Shown here piece by piece: positions 6,801 through 15,372 of a DNA stretch of 36,218 bases. Under the pieces are notes generated by a model that saw only the letters and a program-made list of their open reading frames with translations, was not told where the DNA came from and did no database searches. The stretch comes from Chloroherpetonaceae bacterium (GTDB taxonomy: Bacteria > Bacteroidota > Chlorobiia > Chlorobiales > Thermochlorobacteraceae). A program made the position numbers and the translations under genes. Location: assembly GCA_025055975.1 (NCBI GenBank), contig JANWWM010000028.1, positions 1-36,218 on the forward strand, written 5' to 3'. Position 1 is the first letter of the stretch; the number at the start of each line of letters is the position of its first letter.

Positions 6801-9567
6801 GAAAACTTACAAGCCCAACGAAACGGCGACGATTCTCGTCCAGTCCCCTTACGAAACCGCCACCGCCCTGCTCACGATTGAACGCGAGGGCATTCTGGAT
6901 CGGAAGGTCTTCGAACTCAACGGCACTGCGCCCGCGATTGAAATTCCAATCAAAGAGGATTATTTGCCCAACGTGTATGTCTCGCTCATGCTCGTCAAGG
7001 GGAGAACGAGTTTGCCGAAGGCGGGCGAAAGCGATTTAGGAAAACCCTCGTTCAAAATCGGATACGCGAAACTTTCCGTCGTGACAGAGGGCAAACGTTT
7101 GCAAGTGAACATCGCTCCAAACAAGAAAGAGTATCGCGTTGGCGAAACGGTCGAGGTCGAGCTCGATGTCAAAGACGCAAACGGCAACGGCGCAAGGAGC
7201 GAAGTAACGCTTGCCGCCGTCGATGCGGGCGTGTTGAATCTCATCGGCTACTCGTTTCCCGATGCGTTTGAGACCTTTTACCGCGAGCGCGGCTTGGGCG
7301 TGAAAACGTCGCAAAGCCTTCTGCAACTCATTGAACAACGCCACTACGGCGAAAAAGGCGAAGCGCGCGGCGGCGACAAAGGCGGCGAAGGCACAGGCGG
7401 GTTCGCGTTCCGACAAAACATCGTCGCTACGGCGCATTGGAATCCCTCCATCATCACCGACGCAAACGGCAAAGCGAAAATCAGTTTCAAACTGCCCGAC
7501 AACCTCACGACCTTTCGCTTGATGGCGTTTGCGCACTCGCGGGATTGTTTTGGCAAAGCGCAAATCGACATAACGGTTAGCCAACCGCTTTCGATGATTG
7601 CCGCGCTTCCGCGATTTGCGCGCGTTGGCGACACGTTTGAAGCGGGCGTAACCGTGAGCAACTACGCGAACAAAAAAACGACCGTCAAGGTGTCCGTCTC
7701 CGCCAGCGGCATCAAGTCGACAAGCGAGCCGACCAAAAGCGTTTCGCTCGATGCCAATCAATCCAAAGAGGTTCGCTTCGGCTTCGCCGCCGAAACGGAG
7801 GGCAAAGCGGAATTTTCATTCGTGGCGGAAAGCGACGCGGGCGATCGCGACGCGATGAAAGTTTCCATTCCGATTCAAACGCCTTACGTCAAGGAAGTTC
7901 TCGCGCTCGTGGGTTCGACGGAATCGAGCGTTTCGGAGACGGTTCGCATTCCGCGCAACATTTACTCGAACTTGGGCGACATTACGGCGCAAGCCGCCTC
8001 GTCCGCTTTGGTCGGACTGAGCGAAGCGGCGCGCTACGTGTTTGAGTATCCCTACGGCTGTTTGGAGCAAAAGACCTCGAAGATTCTGCCGTATATCGTC
8101 GCTTCTGACCTCATTTCATCGTTCAACTTGAAAACGCAAGCCGATACGGCAAAGGGCGGCGCGAAAGCCGTCGTGGAACGGACGCTCGCGGAGTTTGAAA
8201 AGCATCAGACCTACGACGGCGGCTTTGCGTATTGGCAAGGCGGCTTTCAACCGAATGATTATGCGTCGGTTTACGCGACCTACGCGATGCTCAAAGCCAA
8301 CGAAGCGGGCTACGACATCGACGAGACGGTCTTGCGTCGAGCGTTGAATTACCTGCGAGTCATCATCAATAAGCCCGACGAATCCATTTATGGTTATCGC
8401 GCCGTATCGGTAACGAAGGCGTTTGCGCTCTACGCGCTCTCGCTTGCGGGCGAGTTCAATGCGTCGTTGGCGGAAAAGTTGTATCAAGACCGTTCAAAAC
8501 TTTCGGCGGAGGCAAAGTCGTACCTCTTGCGCGTCTACGCTCGTCAGGGCGCGCCGCTCTTGGCTTCGAAGGCGAAAGGCAAAATCAAGTTCGGCGGCAA
8601 TGCGTCGGAACGCGCCGAAACGCTCGCCCGCGAACTCGCAAACATGGCGAAAGTTCAAGAAGCGACGATTCACTTCGAAGACGGTTCGGAGCAAGATTAC
8701 GTTTGGACGTTCGGCTCCAACGTGAAAACGACGGCGGCGATTCTTTCCGCGACGCTGGAAGCCAACCAAGACAAAGCCTTCGCGGAAAAAGCGGTCAATT
8801 GGCTTCTCGCTTCGCAGAAAAACGGGCGGTGGAACAACACGCAAGACAACGTCTTCGCCCTCGAAGCCTTGAATCTCTACTTCAAGAAATACGAAAGCGC
8901 GGAGCCGAACTTCACGGCGAAAATCGCGCTCGCCTCGCAAACCTTGTTGGAACGCACGTTCAAGGGTCGCTCGCTCGATGCGAAAACCGAAGCCGTCGCG
9001 CTCGATAAATTTCCGAAAGGCGAAAACCTTGCGCTCAACATCGAGAAAAACGGAACGGGCAAATTGCATTATGGCATTCGCCTCGCTTACTACCCGACCT
9101 ACGCGCTTCAAGCGAGAGACAACGGCATTTCGCTCTTCAAAACCATTGAGCCACTTTCGGGCAGACGCACAGACGGCGCGGTGAAGGCGGGCGACGTCGT
9201 GAAAATCACGTTGCAAATCGCCGTCCCCGAAGAAATGACCTACGTCGCCGTCAGCGACCCGTTGCCCGCAGGCTTGGAAGCGATTAACCCGACGCTCAAA
9301 ACCTCTGGCTCGATTGACGCGCCGCAGAGCGAAGGCGAAGAGGAAATCGTCCCTTCTTTCTACTCGTTTGACCACATTGAACTGCAAGACGATCGCGTAA
9401 CGCTTTTCGCGGAGCGGCTTGGACGCGGCGTTCATACCTACGTTTATTACGCTCGCGCCACGACCTACGGCACGTTCACGATGCCGCCAAGCGCGGCGGA
9501 AAAAATGTATCAGCCCGAAGTCTTCGGCAGAACGGGCACGTCGCGGCTTGTCGTGGGCGACAAGTGA
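3868..9567 (+). CDS. Alpha-2-macroglobulin family lipoprotein with thioester
   Basis: A 1899-aa bacterial alpha-2-macroglobulin, a large periplasmic protease trap thought to protect the cell when the envelope is breached. The N-terminus is a lipoprotein signal with lipobox LATC (Cys16), so it should be membrane-anchored. N-terminal Ig-like MG domains follow. A canonical MG segment reads ERGIYRAGETIYFKGVLR near residue 610. The bait/MG region is near 1100-1130 (TLAAVDAGVLNL). The A2M domain begins near 1189 (HWNPSIITDANGKAKISFKL). The thioester domain has the intact motif GCLEQ, Cys at residue 1398, so covalent trapping should be possible. The C-terminal receptor-like domain ends with PPSAAEKMYQPEVFGRTG, usual for the family. 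Many bacterial A2M genes pair with pbpC; here the neighbours are uvrA (convergent) and an unrelated secreted protein. Confidence 0.95.
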   Translation: MRIVAVLACATLLATCAPKKSSQNFPEFEEGRLASLTTKEPELASSSETLEIVSATPQGEISSPDQAQSIAVMFNQPMIDLSDESQTETTQPILRIEPSVRGATRWIGSRLLLFTPKDSLPPATAFKVVVPKTLKSLSGKSLNDDYEFSFSTPSVRLVEHYPYGASRQLGLNDTLILKFNQKVDPSLASKIAIADSKGNSVKFSLSQKKSDELKALIEFYRKTDRYSPAYWFEQPNNAEKILFVSLQMTAGETYKLSFDGGKAQFEFAPFKPFSYEGATSFDLKPNDGINLSFSNPVSIKDLKANISFSPKIENPFDDDAGSYYDNAHSLYPPFKAATTYTATLSKNLVDRFGNKLGKDIELKIKVGDYSPRVAMPTGVGLIENEFADSSLYPSVPIRGMNISSAELKYAALSPDDVMKLRMNGDGEFDARGTLAAKLKSKTIEFENKRNESSIRRFDLREAFGGQNSGIAYLEVQSPSLDEEGKFDRLTTLVQVSSLGVSAKWSRENSLVFVTRLKDATPVANAVVRVYQSGKLVWSGNTNQSGVAEISASLDPSGAPIYAFVFFENQIAYTSSSWDYGIEPYRFGFYDIGFETDYYPKTTEGQAFTERGIYRAGETIYFKGVLREWKQGKWKLPTRKQVFVQVRNSKDEAIYEKSLNLSPEFGSFSDSLVTKPNAPLGFYSIQVKDSKNSLFSFASGEFRVEAYRPTTFETKISSSQKSFIRGEEFKATIEGRYLFGAPMIGDNATWRLTRSTLENFSFPDYDGYFWQPLSWSGTSEDQSSSLLASGSGTLDKLGQLAVSQKLDFNFSSPSMLTLEAEVISPSRQAVAERQSFKFHPAQFYIGLKPKTTFAKENSDLPVDVVTVSVDGKQVSQKASIEVAHRQWVSVKRAGVGGRYEWHSEQIDSVIFKTDVATKDAGAATFNVPIKGAGLYFIRASAKDSKGNVARSEAYVYAYGGGYSAWERFDDDRLKLETNKKTYKPNETATILVQSPYETATALLTIEREGILDRKVFELNGTAPAIEIPIKEDYLPNVYVSLMLVKGRTSLPKAGESDLGKPSFKIGYAKLSVVTEGKRLQVNIAPNKKEYRVGETVEVELDVKDANGNGARSEVTLAAVDAGVLNLIGYSFPDAFETFYRERGLGVKTSQSLLQLIEQRHYGEKGEARGGDKGGEGTGGFAFRQNIVATAHWNPSIITDANGKAKISFKLPDNLTTFRLMAFAHSRDCFGKAQIDITVSQPLSMIAALPRFARVGDTFEAGVTVSNYANKKTTVKVSVSASGIKSTSEPTKSVSLDANQSKEVRFGFAAETEGKAEFSFVAESDAGDRDAMKVSIPIQTPYVKEVLALVGSTESSVSETVRIPRNIYSNLGDITAQAASSALVGLSEAARYVFEYPYGCLEQKTSKILPYIVASDLISSFNLKTQADTAKGGAKAVVERTLAEFEKHQTYDGGFAYWQGGFQPNDYASVYATYAMLKANEAGYDIDETVLRRALNYLRVIINKPDESIYGYRAVSVTKAFALYALSLAGEFNASLAEKLYQDRSKLSAEAKSYLLRVYARQGAPLLASKAKGKIKFGGNASERAETLARELANMAKVQEATIHFEDGSEQDYVWTFGSNVKTTAAILSATLEANQDKAFAEKAVNWLLASQKNGRWNNTQDNVFALEALNLYFKKYESAEPNFTAKIALASQTLLERTFKGRSLDAKTEAVALDKFPKGENLALNIEKNGTGKLHYGIRLAYYPTYALQARDNGISLFKTIEPLSGRRTDGAVKAGDVVKITLQIAVPEEMTYVAVSDPLPAGLEAINPTLKTSGSIDAPQSEGEEEIVPSFYSFDHIELQDDRVTLFAERLGRGVHTYVYYARATTYGTFTMPPSAAEKMYQPEVFGRTGTSRLVVGDK

Positions 9568-9576
9568 TGGAAAGGC

Positions 9577-9600
9577 AACTCGAACCCGAAGGTTCAGGTT
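9577..9600. terminator. Imperfect hairpin between convergent genes
   Basis: AACTCGAACC (9577-9586), loop CGAA, GGTTCAGGTT (9591-9600) pair with one mismatch and one wobble. It lies between the macroglobulin stop and the uvrA stop (overlapping the last uvrA codons). There is no T-run, so its role as a shared terminator is uncertain. Confidence 0.35.
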
Positions 9601-12422
9601 AGATACTCGCGCAGATGCTTTCCCGTCAGAGAGCGTTCATTGCGCGCGACGTCTTCGGGCGTTCCGACGGCGACCACTTCGCCGCCGCGCTCGCCCGCTT
9701 CGGGTCCCAAATCGATAATCCAATCCGCTTGTTTGATGACGTCAAGATTGTGCTCGATGACGACGAGCGTGTTTCCGTTTTCGAGCAGGCGATTGAAGCA
9801 CTGAATCAGTTTTTTGATGTCGTCGAAGTGCAAGCCCGTCGTGGGTTCGTCGAAGATGAACAGCGCGTTTTGCGATTCCGCGTTGGCGATGTGATAGGCG
9901 AGTTTGAGCCGTTGCGCTTCGCCGCCCGACAGCGCGCTTCCCGATTGCCCCAATTGCAAGTAGCCCAAGCCCACGTCGCAAAGAATTTTCAATTTCTTGA
10001 CGACGCTCTTTTGGTCTTTGAAAAATTCCATCGCTTCGTCGATCGTCATTTCCAACACGTCGGCGATGGACTTGCCGTTGTAGAGGACTTCGAGGGTTTG
10101 AGGTTTGTATCGTTTTCCGCCGCAGGCTTCGCAAGGCATTTCAAGGTCGGCGAGGAATTGCATTTCAACCCTGACGACGCCTTCGCCCGCGCATGCTTCG
10201 CATCTGCCGCCGGGCACGTTGAACGAAAAATAGCCCGCGTCCCAGCCGCGCAGTCGAGCGACGGGCGTTTGCGCGAACAGGGCGCGAATGTCATCGAAAA
10301 TTTTGAGATAGGTCGCGGGATTGCTTCGGCTCGTTCTGCCGATGGGCGATTGGTCGACGAGCTCGACTTTTGAAATCAACTCCGCGCCGTTGAGCGCTTT
10401 GTGCGTGCCGACCTTTTCCGCCGTGCCGACCTTTTGTTTCAAGAGACCCAGATAGAGAATGTCGCTCACGAGCGTCGACTTGCCGCTTCCGCTCACGCCC
10501 GTTACGCACGTCAGAACGCCGATGGGAAACTTTACGTCAATGTTTTTGAGATTGCGTTCAAGCGCGCCAACGATTTCAATCGCGCGATTGAGATTCGGCT
10601 TGCGACGCTTGCGCGGAACGGGAATCGAGTTCTTTTCGCGCAGATATTTTCCCGTGAGCGAAGCGGGGCGCGAGAGCATTTCCGTCGGCGAGCCTTGAAA
10701 GACGATTTCGCCGCCTTGTTTGCCCGCGCCCGGACCCAAGTCGATGATTACGTCCGCCGCTTCGATGATTTCGCGGTCGTGTTCGACGACGACGACCGTG
10801 TTGCCAATGTCGCGCAGTCTTTTGAGAATTTTGATGAGCCGCGCCGAATCGCGTTGATGCAAGCCGATGGACGGTTCGTCCAAGATGTAAATCGCGCCGA
10901 TGAGCGACGAGCCAAGCGACGTGGCAAGGTTGATGCGTTGCGACTCGCCGCCCGAAAGCGTCATCGCGGGACGTTCGAGCGTCAAATAATCCAGTCCGAC
11001 TTCGACGAGATAGCCAAGACGCTTTTCCAATTCCGTCAAGATGGTTTTGGCGACCTCGCGATCGAAGCGCGAGAGGTCGAGCGTTTTGAAAAATTCGTAG
11101 GCTTCGCCGATGGTCATCTGAACGACGTCGTGAATCGTTTTGCCCGCGATTTTCACGTTGAGCGCGGCTTTCTTGAGACGCGAGCCGTTGCAATCGGGAC
11201 AAACGCCGTAACCGCGATAGCGCGAGAGCAGAACGCGATAATGCATTTTGTATTGCCCTTCGCGCTCGACTTCCCTGAAAAAACCGCGAATGCCAATGAA
11301 GCCCTCTTCGGGAACGCCATCCCAAATGAGTTTGCGAGCGCGCGCGGGAAGTTTGCCATATGGAACATCGAGCGGAATTTGATGTTTCGGGGCGATGCGA
11401 ATCAGGTCGCGCAGATGTTTGGAATGTTTGTCGCTGTTCCAACAAACGATCGCGCCATCTCGGATTGAAAGCGCGCGATTTGGAACGACCGCGTCTTCAT
11501 CGATGCCTGGAACGCGCCCCGTGCCTTGACACGTCGGACATGCGCCGACGGGCGAATTGAACGCGAACATCTGCGGCGACGGTTCTTCATACTCCACGCC
11601 GTTCAGCTCGAACTTGTCGCTAAATCGCAGTTCTCGCCCGCTCCCCACGACGCGCGCGACGCAGTAGCCGTTGGACTCGGCAAACGCCGTTTCCACTGCT
11701 TCCGCCAAGCGTTGCGCGGTCTCGTCGTCGTTTCGCAACGCGAGTCTATCGGTCAAGACGAGCAATCGCTCTTGCTCCTTTTTGTCGAGCGAAAGGATTG
11801 TTTTTTCAGCGTCAAGCTCGTTCAAGTCGTGCAGAACGTCGCCGAGCGCGAGACGAAAAAAGCCCTTTTGTTTGAGCGTTTGGAGTTCTTCTTTGAGCGG
11901 GCGCGCTTTGGCGTTCTCGTCTTTGTGACGCGGCATCGGGAAACCGATGTAGAGCCGCGTTCCCTCGTCAAGCAAGCGCAGTTGATAGACCGCGTCTTCG
12001 GGCGAGTGTTTCATCACCCTTTCGCCCGTGTCGGGCGCGTAGGTTTTGCCAATGCGCGCAAAGAGCAAGCGAAGGTAGTCGTAAATCTCCGTAACCGTTC
12101 CAACGGTCGAGCGCGGATTTTTGGAAATCGTTTTTTGCTCGATTGCGATTGCGGGCGCGATGCCCGACACATAATCCACGTCGGGCTTTGGAATGCGCTC
12201 CAAAAATTGACGCACGTAGGCGGACATCGACTCCACATACCGCCGATGCCCCTCGGCGTAGAGCGTATCGAAGGCAAGGCTCGACTTGCCCGACCCCGAA
12301 ACGCCCGTGATGACCACGAGCTTGCGACGCGGAATGAACACGTCGATGTTTTTGAGATTGTGCGTTCTCGCCCCTTTGATGAAAATTCCGCTGGCGACTT
12401 GCGGTGGCGCGTTGGCGGTCAT
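9594..12422 (-). CDS. uvrA: Excinuclease ABC subunit A (UvrA)
   Basis: A 942-aa damage-recognition ATPase of nucleotide excision repair. It loads UvrB at bulky lesions. Two ABC modules are complete: Walker [11 protein letters not shown] (residues 40-49) and [10 protein letters not shown] (about 641-650), and signature motifs [12 protein letters not shown] and [12 protein letters not shown]. The UvrB-binding region follows the first P-loop (residues about 120-250). The C-terminal zinc finger is intact (CEAC...CEAC, about 739-768). The CxxC pair that in E. coli UvrA lies about 20 residues before CPTC (here C291) is missing: the segment reads [20 protein letters not shown]. From memory this is shared by Bacteroidota UvrA proteins. 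Start MTANAPP fits the usual N-terminus. Upstream, TATCTTTC at 12449-12456 is a candidate -7 box. Confidence 0.97.
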   Translation of the reverse strand: MTANAPPQVASGIFIKGARTHNLKNIDVFIPRRKLVVITGVSGSGKSSLAFDTLYAEGHRRYVESMSAYVRQFLERIPKPDVDYVSGIAPAIAIEQKTISKNPRSTVGTVTEIYDYLRLLFARIGKTYAPDTGERVMKHSPEDAVYQLRLLDEGTRLYIGFPMPRHKDENAKARPLKEELQTLKQKGFFRLALGDVLHDLNELDAEKTILSLDKKEQERLLVLTDRLALRNDDETAQRLAEAVETAFAESNGYCVARVVGSGRELRFSDKFELNGVEYEEPSPQMFAFNSPVGACPTCQGTGRVPGIDEDAVVPNRALSIRDGAIVCWNSDKHSKHLRDLIRIAPKHQIPLDVPYGKLPARARKLIWDGVPEEGFIGIRGFFREVEREGQYKMHYRVLLSRYRGYGVCPDCNGSRLKKAALNVKIAGKTIHDVVQMTIGEAYEFFKTLDLSRFDREVAKTILTELEKRLGYLVEVGLDYLTLERPAMTLSGGESQRINLATSLGSSLIGAIYILDEPSIGLHQRDSARLIKILKRLRDIGNTVVVVEHDREIIEAADVIIDLGPGAGKQGGEIVFQGSPTEMLSRPASLTGKYLREKNSIPVPRKRRKPNLNRAIEIVGALERNLKNIDVKFPIGVLTCVTGVSGSGKSTLVSDILYLGLLKQKVGTAEKVGTHKALNGAELISKVELVDQSPIGRTSRSNPATYLKIFDDIRALFAQTPVARLRGWDAGYFSFNVPGGRCEACAGEGVVRVEMQFLADLEMPCEACGGKRYKPQTLEVLYNGKSIADVLEMTIDEAMEFFKDQKSVVKKLKILCDVGLGYLQLGQSGSALSGGEAQRLKLAYHIANAESQNALFIFDEPTTGLHFDDIKKLIQCFNRLLENGNTLVVIEHNLDVIKQADWIIDLGPEAGERGGEVVAVGTPEDVARNERSLTGKHLREYLT

Positions 12423-12448
12423 TGGCTTGAAGCGTTAGGATTTGACCT

Positions 12449-12456
12449 GAAAGATA
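12449..12456 (-). promoter_or_regulatory. Candidate -7 box of uvrA
   Basis: Minus-strand TATCTTTC, one mismatch to TAnnTTTG, 27 bases before the start codon. A TTTTG lies upstream but at a spacing of 16 rather than 19. Confidence 0.3.
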
Positions 12457-12493
12457 CGACAAGAACCAAGCGCAAAACGACGGCAAGACCGAC

Positions 12494-12556
12494 GTCGTTC
12501 TGAACGGAGCGAAGAGTCCAGAACTTGCCTTGCGGAAGCGAGCGCGTTCCATTCGC
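12494..12556 (-). repeat. Dispersed composite repeat, copy B
   Basis: Read on the minus strand this is GCGAATGGAACGC-GCTCGCTTC, a 19-base linker, then GGACTCTTCGCTCCGTTCAG and AACGAC. Both blocks are in the same order as in copy A (23-104). It fills most of the gap between uvrA and the rhomboid gene. Confidence 0.6.
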
Positions 12557-12566
12557 GCGCTTTTTT
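12541..12566 (+). terminator. Forward-facing terminator-like hairpin inside repeat B
   Basis: AGCGCG (12541-12546), a 9-base loop, CGCGCT (12556-12561), then TTTTT. It has the form of a plus-strand terminator, but both flanking genes are on the minus strand. It may stop antisense transcription or be a by-product of the repeat. Confidence 0.35.
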
Positions 12567-13156
12567 CAGTTCAAAAGGCGAGCGATGAACGCCGAAATCG
12601 CGCTTGGGTCGAGCGCGATCGCGATGCAAAGTCCCGCGAGCGCGCCCCATAGGTGCGCGTTGTGATTGACGTCGTCCGCGTCTTGTTTGGCGGCGTAATA
12701 GGAAATCGCAAGGTAGAGAAGCGCGAAGATTGGCGCGGGAATCGCAACGGGAAGCAAGAACGCCGAAATTTCGCTCGAAGGCTCGTGCAGAATGTAAGCG
12801 AACATCGCGCCTGAAATCGCGCCCGACGCGCCGAGCGTCCGATAGTTCGGATTGCGCGATTGCGTCGCAAGGTCGGGCACGTGCGAGGCGAGCAAACTGC
12901 CGAAGTAAATCAAGAGGAACTTTTCCGCGCCGACGATTCGCTCGAGCGGGAGAGCAAAAAAGTAGAACGCAACGGCGTTGAAAACGAGGTGAAGCCAGTC
13001 GCCATGCACGAAGCCGCTCGTCAAAAGCGCGTAGTAGCGACGCTCGCGCCTCACGCGATAGGGGTTCAGAAGCAACGCTTCGCGCAGCGACGGCTTTTCG
13101 AAAGCGACGACGGAGAGCGCGAACATCGCCAAAAGAATCAAAACGGCGACGGACAT
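12566..13156 (-). CDS. Rhomboid family intramembrane serine protease
   Basis: A 196-aa polytopic membrane protease with about six helices that cuts substrates within or next to the membrane. Catalytic elements are present: the Ser nucleophile in GASGAISG (Ser111), the general base His168 in HNAHLWG, and the oxyanion Asn60 in HLVFN of helix 2. The WxR-like loop 1 is replaced by NPYRVRRERRYYALLTSGFVH, as in compact bacterial rhomboids. The start at 13156 gives MSVAVLILLAMFAL, a membrane helix; a longer in-frame start (13222) would overlap wecB. Its ATG shares a base with the wecB stop (TGATG), so translation is probably coupled to wecB. Confidence 0.88.
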   Translation of the reverse strand: MSVAVLILLAMFALSVVAFEKPSLREALLLNPYRVRRERRYYALLTSGFVHGDWLHLVFNAVAFYFFALPLERIVGAEKFLLIYFGSLLASHVPDLATQSRNPNYRTLGASGAISGAMFAYILHEPSSEISAFLLPVAIPAPIFALLYLAISYYAAKQDADDVNHNAHLWGALAGLCIAIALDPSAISAFIARLLN

Positions 13157-14259
13157 CAATCCCAAGTCTTGAAAATCTCGTCCAAATGCGCGACGATTCT
13201 CTCGGCGGCTCTGCCGTCCCACTTTTCGGGGATTAGCCCTCTTTTGACTTTGCCGTTCAACACGTTGAGCGCCGCATCGATGACCTCTTTCTCGTCGGTG
13301 CCCACGAGCAAATTCGTGCCCACTTCAATCGTAATCGGTCGCTCGGTGTTTTCGCGCATCGTCAAGCACGGCACTTGAAGCACGGTCGTCTCTTCTTGCA
13401 CGCCGCCCGAATCGGTGAGCACCAATTGCGCCTCCTTCATCAATTTCAAAAACGGAATGTACCCTTGCGGCTCGATGAGCAACGCGCCGATTCGACTCGC
13501 CTTTTCCATCAAGCCGAATTGTTCGAGCATTTTTCTCGTGCGCGGATGAACGGGAAACACGACTTTGGATTTTTGAGAAATCGCCTCGAAGACGCGCAAG
13601 ATTTTTTCGAGGCTTTCCTTTTCGTCGACGTTGCTTGGGCGATGAAGCGTAACGAGCGCATAGGTTTTGGGCTTCAAGCCAAGCTCGTCGAGAATTTTGG
13701 ATTCGTTGGCTTTCGGAATGTGCGTTACGAGGCTATCGATCATCACGTTGCCGACGAAGAAAATTTTTTCGTCGGGCACGCCCTCTTTCATCAGGTTGTA
13801 GACGCCCGATGGCTCGCTGACGAAGAGCAAATCGGAGACGGCGTCGGTAACGAGGCGATTGATTTCTTCGGGCATCGTTCGGTCGAAACTGCGCAAGCCC
13901 GCTTCCACGTGCGCGACGGGCACGAGCAATTTCGCCGCCACGATCGAGCAGGCGAGCGTGGAATTGACGTCGCCCACGACGACGACCAAATCGGGAACTT
14001 CTTTGAGCAAGACTTTCTCGAACTCGACCATAATTTTCGCCGTTTGCTCCGCGTGCGAGCCTGAACCCACGCCGAGATAAATGTCGGGTTCGGGCAAGCC
14101 GAGTTCGTCGAAGAAGACTTTGGACATTTTCTCGTCGTAGTGTTGCCCCGTGTGCAGCAGAATGGGCTTGTAGCGTTTCGTGGCGGAAAGGGCTTTGTGA
14201 ATGGGCGCGACCTTCATAAAGTTCGGACGCGCTCCCGCGACCAAGATGATTTTTTTCAA
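13156..14259 (-). CDS. wecB: UDP-N-acetylglucosamine 2-epimerase (non-hydrolysing)
   Basis: A 367-aa GT-B-fold enzyme converting UDP-GlcNAc to UDP-ManNAc for surface polysaccharides. Family motifs are complete: VAGARPNFMKVAPI near the start, TGQHYDEKMS, the VEAGLRS and MPEEINR stretch, HRPSNVD, and TDSGGVQEE near the C-terminus. The start is inferred as TTG at 14259, giving MKKIILVAGARPNFMK; no ATG lies in frame at the right place, and the longer frame upstream gives an implausible basic leader. It is divergent from a sugar nucleotidyltransferase gene with a 130-base shared promoter region, and is followed directly by the rhomboid gene. A TATCTTTG box is 34-41 bases upstream. Confidence 0.93.
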   Translation of the reverse strand: MKKIILVAGARPNFMKVAPIHKALSATKRYKPILLHTGQHYDEKMSKVFFDELGLPEPDIYLGVGSGSHAEQTAKIMVEFEKVLLKEVPDLVVVVGDVNSTLACSIVAAKLLVPVAHVEAGLRSFDRTMPEEINRLVTDAVSDLLFVSEPSGVYNLMKEGVPDEKIFFVGNVMIDSLVTHIPKANESKILDELGLKPKTYALVTLHRPSNVDEKESLEKILRVFEAISQKSKVVFPVHPRTRKMLEQFGLMEKASRIGALLIEPQGYIPFLKLMKEAQLVLTDSGGVQEETTVLQVPCLTMRENTERPITIEVGTNLLVGTDEKEVIDAALNVLNGKVKRGLIPEKWDGRAAERIVAHLDEIFKTWD

Positions 14260-14292
14260 GGCTGTCAGAGATTCGCAAGTTTTCGCGCGGCG

Positions 14293-14323
14293 CAAAGATA
14301 CGACAAACGTCCGCCGTTTCAGA
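14293..14323 (-). promoter_or_regulatory. Candidate promoter of wecB
   Basis: Minus-strand TATCTTTG (14300-14293) matches TAnnTTTG exactly, with TCTG 19 bases upstream (14323-14320) near the -33 TTTG. It overlaps the divergent forward promoter candidate. Confidence 0.45.
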
Positions 14324-14347
14324 TTGCGACGCTTTTCTCTAACTTCG
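14317..14347 (+). promoter_or_regulatory. Candidate promoter of the nucleotidyltransferase gene
   Basis: TTTC at 14317-14320, 19 bases, TAACTTCG at 14340-14347 (one mismatch each to TTTG and TAnnTTTG). The start codon follows 42 bases later. Confidence 0.4.
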
Positions 14348-14389
14348 CTCGCTGCTGCGCAATCGGTCTCAACGCAAAACATTTCACGA

Positions 14390-15364
14390 ATGAAAGCCAT
14401 CATTCCCGTCGCGGGCGTTGGCAGTCGCCTGCGTCCTCACACCTACACTCTCCCGAAAGTTCTTCTCAACGTCGCAGGCAAGCCCATCATCGGACACATC
14501 ATCGACAAAATCATTGAGGAGGGGATTCACGAAGCCATCGTGGTCGTCGGCTATTTGGGCGATATGATTGAGGATTACCTGACGAAAAACTACGACATCA
14601 AGTTCACCTTCGTCGAGCAGGAAGAGCGCTTGGGCTTGGGACATGCGATTTGGCTCACGCGCTCGCACGTGGGCGACGCGCCCGTTTTCATCATTTTGGG
14701 CGACACGGTTTTCGAAGTGGATTTGAGCGGCGTGTTCAAGCGCGAGCATTCCGCGCTCGGCGTGAAGGAAGTCGAAGACCCGCGTCGCTTCGGCGTGGCG
14801 GAAATTCACGACGGCTTCATCACGAAGTTGGTCGAAAAACCCGAACAGCCCAAATCGAACCTCGCGGTCGTGGGGCTTTACTACATCAAGTCGCCGCGCC
14901 TGTTGATGTCGTGCCTCGACCACAACATCGCGCACAACATTCGAACCAAAGGCGAGTTCCAACTCACCGACGCGCTGCAAATGATGATCGACAAGGGCGA
15001 AAAATTTTCCACCTTTCCCGTCGAAGGCTGGTATGATTGCGGCAAGCCCGAAACGTTGCTTCAAACCAACGAAAAACTCTTGAAGTCAAAGTCGCGGCAC
15101 AAAGAAATTTTCGGATGCGTCATCAATCCGCCCGTCTTCATCGCCGAAGACGCGGAGATTGAAAATTCCATCATTGGTCCGTTTGCCACGATTGGCTCGA
15201 GGGCGATCGTCAAAGACTCCGTCGTTCAGCGCTCCATCGTGGGCGAGAACGCTCGCGTAACGCGAATGTTGCTCAAAGAGTCCATCGTCGGCAACAACGC
15301 TCGCATCGAGGGCAACTTTCGCAAAATCAACATCGGCGATTCGTCGGAAGTGGATTTCCGCTGA
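14390..15364 (+). CDS. Sugar-phosphate nucleotidyltransferase (RmlA/GlmU-like)
   Basis: A 324-aa enzyme that joins an NTP and a sugar-1-phosphate to make an activated sugar. The N-terminal Rossmann-like domain has the signature GVGSRLRPHTYTLPKVLLNV with the nucleotide-binding loop, the metal-site GDTVFEVD near residue 105, and VEKP near 145. The C-terminus (about 245-324) is a short left-handed beta helix with hexapeptide-like repeats (IENSIIGPFATIGSRAIV and two further turns). The sugar and base specificity cannot be decided; glucose-1-phosphate thymidylyl/uridylyl and mannose-1-phosphate guanylyl enzymes all look alike here. The start at 14390 gives MKAIIPVAGVGSR, the normal N-terminus. It is divergent from wecB, which suggests a role in the same cell-surface sugar supply. 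Confidence 0.9.
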   Translation: MKAIIPVAGVGSRLRPHTYTLPKVLLNVAGKPIIGHIIDKIIEEGIHEAIVVVGYLGDMIEDYLTKNYDIKFTFVEQEERLGLGHAIWLTRSHVGDAPVFIILGDTVFEVDLSGVFKREHSALGVKEVEDPRRFGVAEIHDGFITKLVEKPEQPKSNLAVVGLYYIKSPRLLMSCLDHNIAHNIRTKGEFQLTDALQMMIDKGEKFSTFPVEGWYDCGKPETLLQTNEKLLKSKSRHKEIFGCVINPPVFIAEDAEIENSIIGPFATIGSRAIVKDSVVQRSIVGENARVTRMLLKESIVGNNARIEGNFRKINIGDSSEVDFR

Positions 15365-15372
15365 CTTTCGCT

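Noticed and set aside
10401..12503. Long open frames on the plus strand opposite uvrA
   Set aside because: Composition is typical of antisense frames in GC-rich genes, and uvrA on the minus strand is unambiguous.
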